Shown here piece after piece: positions 1 to 11,200 of a stretch of 23,564 nucleotides of DNA. Numbering within the stretch: position 1 is the stretch's first letter; each line of letters begins with the position of its first letter. The DNA is from Halocafeteria seosinensis (lineage: Eukaryota; Sar; Bigyra; Bicosoecida). Made by a program: the position numbers and the translations under genes. The DNA lies in contig LVLI01000164.1 of NCBI GenBank assembly GCA_001687465.1, positions 1 to 23,564 on the forward strand, read 5' to 3'. A model generated the notes under the pieces. That model did no database searches, was not told the origin of the DNA, and saw only the letters and a list, made by a program, of their open reading frames with translations.

Positions 1-3000
1 CGGATATAGTGAGTGTTTTCCAAGTCTTAGTATTTCCATGATCATATTGTATGCGGAAATCCCGTATACATGTATTGTAGGGTGTACATAGTACGTACGA
101 AATACCATGCCGCCGGATGCCGGCAATGCCCGGCATGCTGGCGCGCCGGCGGTCCGTGCCGGGCACCGTGCCGCACCAGACTGCCACCAGTACCCAGCTT
201 CAACTTCAACCTCGAGGTGGTTCACCCCCCCTTTTCCAAATCCGCTATCCGTCTGATCCCCACATAGATCAGCAGCCGTGGTTTCAATCACTTCCGCCCG
301 TAGGATCAACTGAAGATCCTTTAGCATCTGACCCATACATCGGGCCACTGTCGTCTTGCCAGTCCCTGGAGAACCAACATAGATGTAGTGTCTACTAGTT
401 ACAGTTCTTCCTTCCCGGCGTTGTACCTCCAAATGCTTCCTCTCGGATTCAAGCCGACGAACTATGTAGTCCGATCCTTGGAGAGCTCTCAACGGAGCCA
501 ACGGGTCGTATGAAGAAGTCCCCTCCATGGGAATATCTTTGGCGGCATCTACGGGCCCGATATCCTCGACACTGAGTGTTCGTTTCTCAGAAGGGTTGAC
601 ACTCCCTTCCGCATTTCGGATCCGGGCATTCATCCGTACTTTTGCTACACTGAGCAAATTTCGTACAGCTCCAGCGTTTCCAAAGTTGCCAAGTTGTCGC
701 TGATTCCTCAAATGCTCCACCGCTCTGCGAAGTACCGGCAGAGATAATGTTAATTGCTCCTCGGTACAATAGGTTTGCAGAATAGTCGCTAAGGCAGCGT
801 CGTCGTAGTCGTCGAAAATGAATGCACTGCTTGGGTTAAAGCGTCGCGCCAGACCAGGGTTCTGATCCCTGAGCATATCACGCATTTGACGATCATAACC
901 ACACATAAGAACGGCAATGTCTTCTCCAGGACACCCCATTACTTTTCCTACGATAGTATCAATAGCTTGCGTTCCATACCACGTATCGTTCAAACAATAA
1001 GCTTCGTCGATAAGCAACACCTTTCCTTCAGCCATTTCGAGAATTGCACTTGTTTTCCGCTGAGTTTCTCCGACATGACCTCCAATAAAGTCGGCCGCGG
1101 TTCTTAACTCAACATCCGCTTTACTAACTAGTCCCAAAGCTTTGAGAATTCTAGCATAAATTTTCGCTACTGTTGTTTTCCCTGTCCCTGGGTTGCCCAA
1201 CATGAGGCGATTCATGGTGACATCCATTATAGGCAAACCTTCCAGTTCCCGTTGGTAGTTATCAGTCGCAAGGTTCACTAAATCATGGATTTCTTTCTTC
1301 ACCTTTGTTAGACCCGTAAGCTTGTCCAGATCTACGAGCGCTTCATTTAGGTCGGGGAGAGTTGCCCTTGTCGGTGGCGGACCTAAGATATCCTGTACCA
1401 CTAGAGTTGGATTCTTGAAGTCCAAAGTTGTCCGTTTCGTTGCTCGCTTAAAAGCACGTTCAAGTACGTTTCGAACTTCACGAGCATTCGCAAAGGTCTT
1501 TGTTCCACATCGTCGAGAAAGTTTACGGACGACGACATCAGTGACAAATGGGTCGGAAACTTTCCACTTATTGGTTTCTAACTCGTATTCCCACAATTCA
1601 CGAAGTTGTTGCTCAGTGAAATTATGAAATGTGACCTCTTGGAAATGACTAATCATGCTGGTATCATATTCATACAGTTTGGACTCAATATTCTCCTTTT
1701 TCCCCGTCAAAATGATCGACATCGTCTCTTTGTGCTTTTCCGCGGCGTCCAAGAGTTCATTTACAATTTCTGTCCCCGCAGAATCGCCCATTGGATCCAA
1801 TAAATGTGCATCTTCGATGATTAACACATCGTACCGTGCCTCCATGACTAATTTTTCAAATTCTTTTGCCCCATCTCGCTTTAATTTACTGGCACTTACT
1901 TGCCTCACTGTGTCTCTCAAGTTCAATTCCATAAGAAGCTCCCCATAGTGCTTTGCAGCGGTTGTTTTGCCTGTACCGAGGTATGACATGGATAAAACAG
2001 CTTCTACCATGTCCAACGTTGGATTTATTACTTACCTGTTCCACTGTTTCCTACAAATGCAAAATGTAGCTTTGGGGTGATTCGTGACCCACGTGGCAGT
2101 TTACGGGAAGTTAAGCTGGAATCCACGATTTCCAGAGCACATTCCTTTACCGCGTCGAGACCAATCATTTTAAGCAAACGTTGTAGGTTGGGATAAGCTT
2201 TATATTGCGAATGGTTGTCGTTTTTTGCGTCGGAGGTGATTGGCGGAGAGGTGCTGCCATGATCTTTAACGGACGTCTTCATTTTTCCGTATGAATTGTC
2301 CACGCCATGGAGCAGAAGGTTTCTTTCGGTATTATTGAGGAAATCCAGGAGACTGATGTGTTTCAACGACTCGGGTGGTACGTTTGATGCGTCTGTACTA
2401 GAGACCTGATGAATGCATCTAATCATGACGAAAGTTTTCAAAAGGAGCAAGGAAGCGGCAATGTTGTTCTCGAGGACCCGCAGTTGCCTGGAGGCAGCTA
2501 AGCAGATTAACACACTCTGAGGCTTCTCCCCATAATCAATCAATCTGTACGCCTCCAAGTATTCCTTTGAGTGTACTTTCAAGGGACCTTCACTGTTCAA
2601 GCACGATAACATTGCTATGAGATTTGCTTCAGGAACGTCTTGTGAAAGCAATTGGGAAAGACTGCTTTGTCCAAATATGCCATGCGGACTCGAGGCATTG
2701 ACCTCAGCCAGTGCTGCCTCAAATAATTGACGCCTTGCTTGCGAATCATAGTGGAAGGATGCATCTATGGGATGCAACTGTGTCCACATTGAGGGACCTG
2801 CTGTGAAGCGTTTTGATGACAGCCTTTCTAAGTACTCAATACTGTCGGCATCGTTTTCGAGGAGCTTCTCAATTAAAGCTTGGCAAATATCGGGCCTGTT
2901 ATCTCGAATAATTTCCAGGGGAATTTGCGGCAAGTTTCCCGTGCATACGTACCCTGCAAAGCTGTTCCCTAAGGGTGAAAACAAGGAGGTTTCCGTCGTC

Positions 3001-6000
3001 TTCAAGTAGCTACCGAGTGATGCCACCAGGGGATACTGGAATAGTTTCGTCAAGAGGCAGGTTCCATCATCGAGTGGCACCTGAAGGCTCTGAGAGTACA
3101 TGTGAGTAGTAAACAAGCTAAAAATATTGTCAAATGCCACTGAAACTGAAACTGTAGAATTTGCGCCGTCAGGGCTACTCTGGCTCCCCGGGGTTTGTAT
3201 CATATGGCTCGTAACCACACAGTCATATACCGATAGTAGTGACCACAGAAAACTCGACTGGTGCATAATACAAGTTTCTGAGTCCAAGTTTTCTGTGAAA
3301 TGCTGCATCCGGGTGTCATCAGCACCTTGGTTTGGGCATTTGATATGGAGTGAATGGTACTCTGACCCGTTTGGAACGTGGAGTTCGTAGCATGAGTTCG
3401 TTGCTAGCTCGTGATGCAAGGTGGCACTCACGGTATTTAGGGAGCCGAGCAAGACAGTCACCTTTTCCTGTGTAAGTTGCACGGTAAGGTCTAAAGTTTC
3501 CTCCAAATTTTGGCTTTCAGGAAGGTCAAATCGGGTTTCCTTGATTTTCGTTTTGCCTTCAGAGATACAAACACGCAGCGAACGCGTACAGTTGTTCGCA
3601 TTTAGTAATATCTTAATTTCGCATTCGGCGGGGTTTGGGGAGAAAGAAGGGCCTACTAGGTGAAGCTCGATACTTGGATCAGCCAAAACGTTGGCTAACA
3701 CTTTCCATTCCCTTAACGCACGAACCGGACAGCTAGTGGTATGAGGATATTTGTCTGTGACACTTGATAACGGATTTAGTTTCCTTGATTTTGTTTGTCG
3801 CAATATAGGGGCGCCATCGTGACATGGGCTTCCTGTAAATTCATCGGTGTCCACGCTTTGCCTCTTAGGACCAATGGTTCTGTTGTAGTCAGGCCAAGCT
3901 GCATTCACGGCTAGGGGATGTCTTACAGACACATTCGCTCTGCTGAAGTCCCGAGTCCCGGCGATCGTTTCCAAAGAAGGGGCAACACCCAGGACGTCAG
4001 ACAAAAATGCTGAGACACGTGATTTGTTTTCTTCCATTAAGAATAGTGGAGATCGTTTGTTCAGCATTACTCGTATTGCATTTCCGAGATCCAAATCTTC
4101 GTTCGCCATTGCTGAGTCAAGCACAGTCGCGTCAATATCAAACTTCTTGGACAGGGTTTGCAGTATGTGTGCGGACAACTGGGAAGAAAAATTGCAAATT
4201 TCTGACCAGAACTCACGAAGGTCTTGGACGCATCCTTTAAAAAAATACTGAAGAGGAAGAGCGGGAGCGTTAACAAGGGGGGTGGCAAAGTCTGAGAGGA
4301 ATTCCAGAGGAATCGACGTATACTGAATAAACTCCATGCAGCCTGCAATACCAACTCCTTCTTGCTCGACGAACGTTGCTGCCACTCTATGTCGTAGAGA
4401 GAACGGGATTTCCGCAGTGTTGTATAGCTGTATCGCTGTTGACAAATCCAACTGGAGTAGTGGCGGATCAGCCAAAGCATCAAATAGCAGCTTAGTCATC
4501 TTCTTGGTGATGTTCCATCTTTGTGAGAATATCTGAATGGCCAAATCACAGAGCCATTGGAGAGAATGAAAGTCTTCCCAATTACTGAGTATTGCTTCGT
4601 GGATAGCTATGTCATGCTGAACCATAGCAAGAAAAGCTGGCTCCGGCAATTGGCCTTTCGACGAACTAAGTAAAGGCGTATAATACAAAGGGTGCGTTTG
4701 CTGTGCCAATTCAATCAGAGTGTGACCCTGAAAATCAGCAACATCGGTTATGAATTCTTTGATGTGCATCGGAATTGTTTTGCTCATTAATATTGGAAAT
4801 GCCTCTTCAATGGTTGTCTTCGTGATTTTATCTCCTCCTTTCCACGCACTTAATATGTTCTCGTCCACCTGCCATTTATCTGACAGTATCCCAATTATCC
4901 AGTCATAGACGCGCGCACAGGCACGATGGATAATTTTCCAAGAACTAAAGAACGACTGTGATCCCTGGAGGCAGCAAAGAATGTCTGACAGCTCTATCTT
5001 TGTTACTTCAATCAACTTAGTTGTTATAATGGGTCGTTTATAAGGGTGCATCTTCCAAAATAGCGTCAATGCCTCCTCCACTTCAAAACGGCCGTCATGG
5101 CAAAGAATGCTGTCTAGCGCTGCCTTCAGCGCCTCGGGACATCGTGTACGGGTGTAGACTTGCAACGCATCTTCGGTAGATATCGCGTCTGGATCAACGT
5201 TCATAATTGCGCGAAAAACTCGCTTGCAAATGGCCCACTTGCTACAGAGGTCAGTTACGATCTGGTCTTCTACTTTCGGATGTGCTGTCAGTGATGGCCA
5301 CTTGTGGATGACGTTTTCATAGTCTCCTTCCAAATAAGCATCAATTGCTAAGGCAGTATCCTCGAAGCCCTTACGGGTGAGAAAACTAACAACTTTCTCG
5401 TGCCGAAATGGATACGTGTCTCGCATCAACTGGAAGCACTTTTTTACACTAAACGATCTGTCTAAATACAAATTTTCTACATTCGTAACGACAATGTGAG
5501 GCACCATCTTCGATTCATAAATCTCCAGTGCGGCCTCACCAGGAAGTTCGACGTTTGATGATATGGAATTGAATATTGAGCTCACATTATTCGTAGAAAT
5601 TTTCCATTCCAATGATAGAGTATGAACAACGTAATCAAATGCCAGAGTGTCTCCCTCGAAAAGTTGAGATGTGTTGGCGAGAAGAGTCGGAATGTAGCGA
5701 CTGAAAAATGCCCCAAGCACGTTATAGGAAATCCTCGTCTTTTTTGCTAGTTCTTCAATGAAAGCACCATTGAGAATGTGTAGGTCGTCGGCTACAGACA
5801 TGCTATCTTTGATGCTAGCTTTGCTGACATAAATACGTTGTATCTGCAACAGTAACTTCAAAGGAATGACTTCGTGTTTAATGATACTCTTGAATTTCGA
5901 AAGAGGGATAGTGCTCTCCCGGTACACGTCGGAAATCTCGCTCACGACTTCTACAGATATCCCCCATCTAGCTGCAAGTAGCTTGTTGACGCCTGAAACC

Positions 6001-7274
6001 AGCTCCTTCGACTCAGTGGTGATTCTATCCCACGAAGCGAAAAGGTCATCTTCCGCAGAATTCATCACTGTTGTAAGATCAGAACATTGCACGTTGCTGG
6101 CTTCGCATATCTTGTCCATAATTGCTGCACTATGGAAAGGGTAACTTTGATACAAGATTTGGAGAGCTTCCCCCACATTAAAGTTGCCATTCGCGCAAAA
6201 CATCTCGTCAGCGAGTTCCCTTACGTAAATAGGGCAATGTGATGTGTAGACTTGAACAGCTTCTTCGACACTTAAGCATTTAGCTGAATGATCGCCTTGG
6301 AAAGAAAATAGCCGCGACAAGACAGATGTCGAAAGGCTGTATTTATTCCTTAGTTGTTCAACAATGTAGTTTGCAAGCTCGTTCGACTTAGTTAGCTCTT
6401 CCCAATTATTCGCAATGGATTTAATATCCCAGTTAAAAAGGCTCATGATGCGACTCCGTGAGATTCCTGTTAGACTCTCTAACGCCAGCAAACTCTGTAT
6501 TGAGCAATATTTCGTGCTTTCCTCAAACATAGATATGCATTTTTCGACTGATATCGCTTTCTGCAAATTACCCGATTGCTGCAGCAGGACCCGCGAAAAT
6601 AAGCAAAGCTATTACGAGTTCTAATTTGCTGGCGACATACAGGGAGAAGCTGTCCTTGTAAATAATGTACAATATCACGGTGTCCGCTTTTGGACGCGAC
6701 AGTTGCTGGAGATCCGTCCTGAATCAAAAGCGTTAAAATGGTTAACCACCGAAAAAAATTATCCTTTCGGCCTACCTTGGAAAGTATAAATATCTGTTCG
6801 AAGTTATGGTATCCTTCCACTAGCAGTGTTACTGTTTCCAATGAGCCGCTGTTACTAGCATATACTAAAGGGGTGCGGAGATCCTGCAAATGTAAATTGG
6901 TAGAGCGTTGATCAGGCTTACACCTCAGTATGCGAAGTTGACACATACCTCGTCACTTTCACTTGTATTGAAACCAAATTTCTCCACCAATAGCCTACAC
7001 ATGTCTGGTCGACCAGTGGAACATGCCATGTGCAAAGGAGAATAGCCCTGGATAAGCGAAGGGGAAGGGAGGATACTCAAGTGAAAAAGAAGTATGCATC
7101 ACCCTATCTCAATAGACGTATCCTTACTTTCTCCCAGGATACTGCTCGAAGTGCGGACTGGTCATATTTCGCAAGAATCTCTTCAACCGCTTTGAGATCT
7201 CCGTTCTCAATGTAAGCTTGCAAAGTCTGCTTCTCACATGTAGCGATGACTCGTTCGGTGTCACTTCCGCTCAT
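1..7274 (-). CDS. Giant ankyrin / ~121-aa repeat / multi-AAA+ (CbxX/SpoVK-type) ATPase, 3' end outside window
   Basis: Six exons read on the minus strand: 7128-7274, 6949-7047, 6776-6883, 6641-6718, 2036-6560, and 1970 to the left edge; introns are 80, 65, 57, 80 and 65 bp, all GT-AG. An in-frame TAA sits just upstream of the ATG at 7274. Residues ~15-140 are ankyrin-like (GYSPLHMACSTG; RTPLVYASNSGSLETVTLL). Residues ~147-1005 are degenerate ~121-residue helical repeats. Residues ~1050-1640 are unassigned. Then follow three AAA+ modules. AAA-1 has Walker A GNSGTGKTT (1648-1656) and an altered Walker B VLIIEDAH (~1701). AAA-2 has GNPGTGKTT (~1911), VLLIDEAYCL (~1970) and the arginine-finger-like NPGLARRFN. 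AAA-3 has GSPGTGKTT (~2185). The CbxX/CfqX/SpoVK family includes red-type Rubisco activase CbbX, but here the modules sit in a scaffold-like protein, so a remodelling or signalling ATPase is inferred. Homology fades near nt 265 although the frame stays open to nt 1. Substrate unknown. Confidence 0.85.
108..180. other. GC-rich, palindrome-rich patch
   Basis: This stretch is much richer in G+C than its flanks. It contains ATGCCGG / CCGGCAT (117-123 and 130-136, 6-nt loop), the 8-bp palindrome GGCGCGCC (140-147) and GTGCC / GGCAC (156-160 and 162-166). It lies to the left of the point where AAA+ homology ends, so it may be non-coding, intronic or part of an insertion. No function is assigned. 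Confidence 0.45.
1971..2035 (-). other. 65-bp intron splitting the Walker A codons of AAA-1
   Basis: On the minus strand the donor is ACAG|GTAAGT and the acceptor is GGTACAG|GCAAAAC. Splicing (phase 1) joins ACA-G to GC-AAA and gives an uninterrupted GNSGTGKTT P-loop. Without splicing, the frame reads through GTAAG into TAA immediately after the P-loop lysine, so the unspliced message would lack every ATPase module. Confidence 0.85.
3981..6554 (-). repeat. Array of eight degenerate ~121-residue protein repeats inside the AAA+ gene
   Basis: Translated units begin near nt 6554 (short, 93 residues), 6275, 5906, 5546, 5183, 4817, 4451 and 4094 (partial). Equivalent anchor residues are 93, 123, 120, 121, 122, 122 and 119 residues apart. 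Each unit opens with a helix such as LSVEEAVQVY, LPGEAALEIY, ISTEDALQVY or TTIEEAFPIL, followed within a few residues by Pro. In the best units a second similar helix comes ~31 residues later (FNVGEALQILYQSYPF; FEVEEALTLFWKMHPY). About 78 residues after the first anchor stands a Trp or Phe (WDRI, WPSL, WKII, WEDF, WSEI), and 18-22 residues after that another aromatic in a [KRE]W-x-[IV] context (RWGI, EWKI, KWAI, KWQV, RWNI, KFDI). I recognise no named family; an alpha-helical solenoid is inferred. Confidence 0.75.
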
Positions 7275-8211
7275 ATCTAGTAGAACGATTTAACCATGTA
7301 TACTTATAACGTAGCCTTATACAGATAGGGAACCAAAATATGAGGGAGCGAAAATATTTTGAAAGACTAGTAAGATTTCGTCCAGGAAGTTGGAAGTTGG
7401 CACCGGAGCCGACTTCAGAAGTTTTACAATTCACAAATAGTACCATAAAGTAGTGATGTGAGGAGTATCAGCAGTACAAGTTGTAGCATACAGTACTACC
7501 CCGATCGTGCCCTCATTGACACAAACAACAAACCTGATGCGCCCCGCTGCACCGTGCATCCAAGATACTGTTCGACCCAGGGAACTTCGTGGGCGGCAGC
7601 CGAGAGGAAGTTTTGGGTTTGTTCCGAGTCAAACTTCGAAACGGAAAAGCAGAGGAACCTTGTCTATTGTTAAGTTTTTATAGTTCCAGAGTTTGAGATA
7701 CTGTCATGATAGCTGCACTGTGATTACTGTACATGCATATCACCCGCAAAAATCGTACATACATGCAGTATCCCGTGGTTCCTTGACTTTGACTTCCTGT
7801 GGCCATTTGGAGGGCAGACATGCATCCATGCATTCAAGTACACCACTCGAGGACACAAAAGCACTCATTCAAATAATTGTGCAGGTTTTCTTTTGTGAGT
7901 ACCGTGCTGTACACTAATTTGTGTTGGTGATTCCTGAGCTCGGCTCGGGTTTTGGTACCACTCCATACACGGATTGGAATTTGCAAAGTCTCCATTTACA
8001 AGCGTACCACTCATACCATATACCACATACGTTCACGCGAATTTCGTTGCGCATAATGTAATGCAAGAATAGTATCTCACTGGCCTCTTATGGCGTTCAG
8101 TTCATACAGATTCAGCTGGGATTGTTTTATCCTTTTATCATTCACGTTGAGAGTGCCATGATGTGTGTAGTGTATATTGATCAGTAATATTCATTTGTAC
8201 CCACTTGTATA
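7275..8211. promoter_or_regulatory. Divergent intergenic region, ~937 bp
   Basis: It lies between the ATG of the AAA+ gene (minus strand) and the ATG of the 1852-residue gene (plus strand), so it should contain both promoters and 5' UTRs. Short open frames occur on both strands but none has recognisable protein character or a splice link to a neighbour. I see no tRNA, long repeat or clear TATA box that I would commit to. Several TACATGCA/ATGCAT-like words cluster at about 7730-7840. Confidence 0.5.
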
Positions 8212-11200
8212 ATGAGTGAGGATGTAAAAGGGGGAGCTCGGATCCCCTCGGATTCCTGGTCTGGGGGGCCATTATCCCCTGCTTCCAGGGATACAGAGGC
8301 TTTTTCAGCCGCTGCTGGCACATATACACAGTCTGCCCAACCTCCTCCAGCTCCTCGGCAGCATTCGACCTCCAGGGAAGCGCATTATGGACGCGAAGGA
8401 GCGACGGGAATCCACGACAACATGGGAATGGTGGTGGAAATGGACGAACTTCGACGATATCAGTCACAATTAGATGGATTTCGTGCCGGAGGGCGCTACG
8501 AAGACGCTAATAAGGCATTCAAGACGATACTCAAGCGCTTGGGCGGCGATCGTGCCGAAAAACACGATGTGGATGATAATATATTTGACAGACTGGCGCG
8601 GCTCATTGGACGCCGGCAATCTTCCAAAGAGCGAAGCGACATTGAGTTTTCTTTGGATACTACGGCAGTGGTTTCCAAGTTTTCGCGTATCGACCCTGTC
8701 TCGCATGAAGGGGGCGAAGACGCCTCGGCAATACCACTACATGAAGCTCGAAGGAGAAACAAGAGTCGATCTCATGAAAGATCTGGAAGTGGGCCCTCTG
8801 TGGTGTATCTCAGTGGAGAGGAAATAGAGTTGTTGACCTATCTGCAGATAGTACAAGCAGAATTGGAATGGAGAAGAAAGGAGAGAAAATCGTTTGCTTT
8901 GCATTTGTTAAGTGCAGTTATCAACTGTACGTACAATATGACCTTGCGGACGGATGCATCGGTCTTAGCCACAGAGATCCTGCTGAGTCCATACTTCGAA
9001 GATCTCGTCCTAACAATAAACCTTCAAAATCTTTCAGAAAAGAATTTTGCCGATAAACCACAAAATCCGGAGGAAAACCACGGTGATAAACAAACGAACA
9101 AACAAAAGGATGATGGGGCCGCAACCGGTTCGGAAAACGTCCCGGCAGGGACTCACAAGAGACGGACTTCGTCGGATGATAGTCAAACACAGAATTCTGT
9201 AATACAATATTCCGTTCGGTTATTAAGCTCACATCACTTACAAGACTTACGGATCCTGAAGGAGAACGAGAGAGGCAGCAGAAGTGTTTTTGGAGGAGCC
9301 GGCAACGATAAGACGACGGCATCTTTGGAGATCGTCCGAACATTGCTCCAGAGTTTTGCTCATCTTGGCAAGTGCTTTACTAGTGAAAATGCCTCCAATT
9401 TTGAAGAAGATGCAGCCGCTGCTGTCTCGGATCAGATGTCCCTTGGCACTGTGGATACTGATTCGGGAAACATCGAGCGGATGACATCTGCCACTTTGAG
9501 TCGAAGCAATGTTTCCACTCACAAACGGGCTCGGTCGAAATCTCACGTCGAAAAATCACAGACTCGCCCCCTACCGGACAGTACCCAGCGGTCAGAGTAC
9601 AATTCCCGAAGTGTGGAAATACAGTCGTCATGCTCGAAGATGATCCACACCCTTTTACGTCTCTGTCTCAATTCGATTCCTTACTTTGACGTAGACAAAG
9701 ATAGCAGCGTTTTGGTTCAAACTTCATTCCGTTGTCTTCTCCATATAAGGCTGCATGTACTCTTTGGCATGTTGACAGAGTTAGCCCAGAGCCCGATGCT
9801 GGCAATAGGCCACTACCTCGCGTCGTGGAAGCTGGTCCTTGGCGCCAGTTCTCAGCGAACCTTCAACTACGATGCCGGGCTGAGCACGTGGCAAGAAGGC
9901 GTACGTAACTATGAGAGCCTGTTGAATGGAACGTACACCAACGCGCAATCTGATCGAGCAGAAGATCAGGCGGAGTTTCGTCGGCTTCTCTTCTCCTTTG
10001 TTAGAGGAGTGGATATGGTAGCTTTGCTAGCGTATCAAAGCTGCAAGTACTATGAATCTTCGGTTAAAATAGAGTTGCAAGAGCTTGCAGACAGCACATA
10101 CCCTTATACATATAGGGAAGATGGGGTGGATTTGTCGAAGGATTATTTGAACAATGTGCTTTCTGGCACGATCGACAGATTCCGCTCGTCATCGGCGATG
10201 CACAACCAGAGTAATTGGATTAGCATTGGAGGAACAGCATCGATACTTCCTCCCGTCTTTTTTGCAGAACAAGCGACACAATCATTAAGTAGAAGTGTGT
10301 GTGCTGCCGTCACTACCTCATTGATGCGCGCCCAGAGTCTCTTTTTAGCAACCGGTCTTCCCATGTGTGCGCTGCACGTAGGCTTAGGAATGTTGCATGG
10401 AGAAAGCGGCCTCAGTTCAGCTCCCCCATTGAACATGCTGCGCCTAGAAGGCCTACGAAGTGTTTCTTCGAGGGGATTCCAAAAATCGTCTAAGAGTAAT
10501 CGAAATTCTAATGGTGACGATTATGTGCTTTGGGGTCTGCTGTCGCTGTTGGCTCGGTCCCAAGTACATATGGCGGTTCACATTACTTGGCTGGCGCTGA
10601 ACGCAAGTCCTGCAACTGCAGCGTCTGATATTCAGCTTGTGTTGCCTTGGGCAGCCACTCACTACGTGCATGACTATCTGCATTCTCCGGAAACGCTCAA
10701 CTATCCTTTTGGATGGGAAAAGACTCCTCCAGAAGAGAATGTTCTTGTCTTCGTCGACGATACTAGCTCTAAGGTCTCTGGCAGCACAAGCAAGCAATCT
10801 GCAGTCAAATTTCGTAGAGAGTTTATCTCGGAGTTGCATTCTTATCCTATTTGGAGATGGGGATCGAATTTTATTATTGATAACTTCCTCGCGTTATCCT
10901 ATTGTCGGCTAGAGGGAGATACAGGTAACCTGGATTTATGCTCTCTCACCGAACTGCTGGGTGGGTCAACGCCAGTGCACTTCAGCTATGAGGCACCAGC
11001 CAATTTCCAACCGGATAGTCTGGATTCCAGCTTCATTCAGGGACTGGTCCTCACTTCGGCGCAGATAACGTTTGAGAGTGCCATGGTGCTAATTCAAAAT
11101 AGCGATTGGAACTCAAAGTTTTGGGCAGCAGCAGCCGTCGGCGATTTGCTGTCCCCGGGCAGGGACTCTTTGAATCGAAGTGAGGTAGGTAATCTTTTAC

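Noticed and set aside
70-398. Overlapping plus-strand open frames at the left edge
   Set aside because: They lie largely opposite the AAA-3 coding frame and have no protein-family character; the minus-strand P-loop GSPGTGKTT is the real signal at 300-400.
1322-1948. Plus-strand open frames
   Set aside because: Antisense shadows of the AAA-1/AAA-2 region on the minus strand.
1-2035. Assignment of the AAA+ modules as the plastid Rubisco activase CbbX
   Set aside because: Modules are tandem and fused to ankyrin and repeat regions with no transit-like N terminus, unlike single-module CbbX.
4067-4483. 138-residue minus-strand frame overlapping the repeat array
   Set aside because: It is in a different frame from the repeat-encoding frame, which is continuous and carries the periodic motif.
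7458-7917. Short plus-strand frames in the 937-bp intergenic region
   Set aside because: No recognisable motifs, Cys/Ser/His-rich random composition and no splice link to the downstream gene.
8138-9546. Several frames on both strands over the start of the 1852-residue gene
   Set aside because: All are shadows of the long plus-strand frame.
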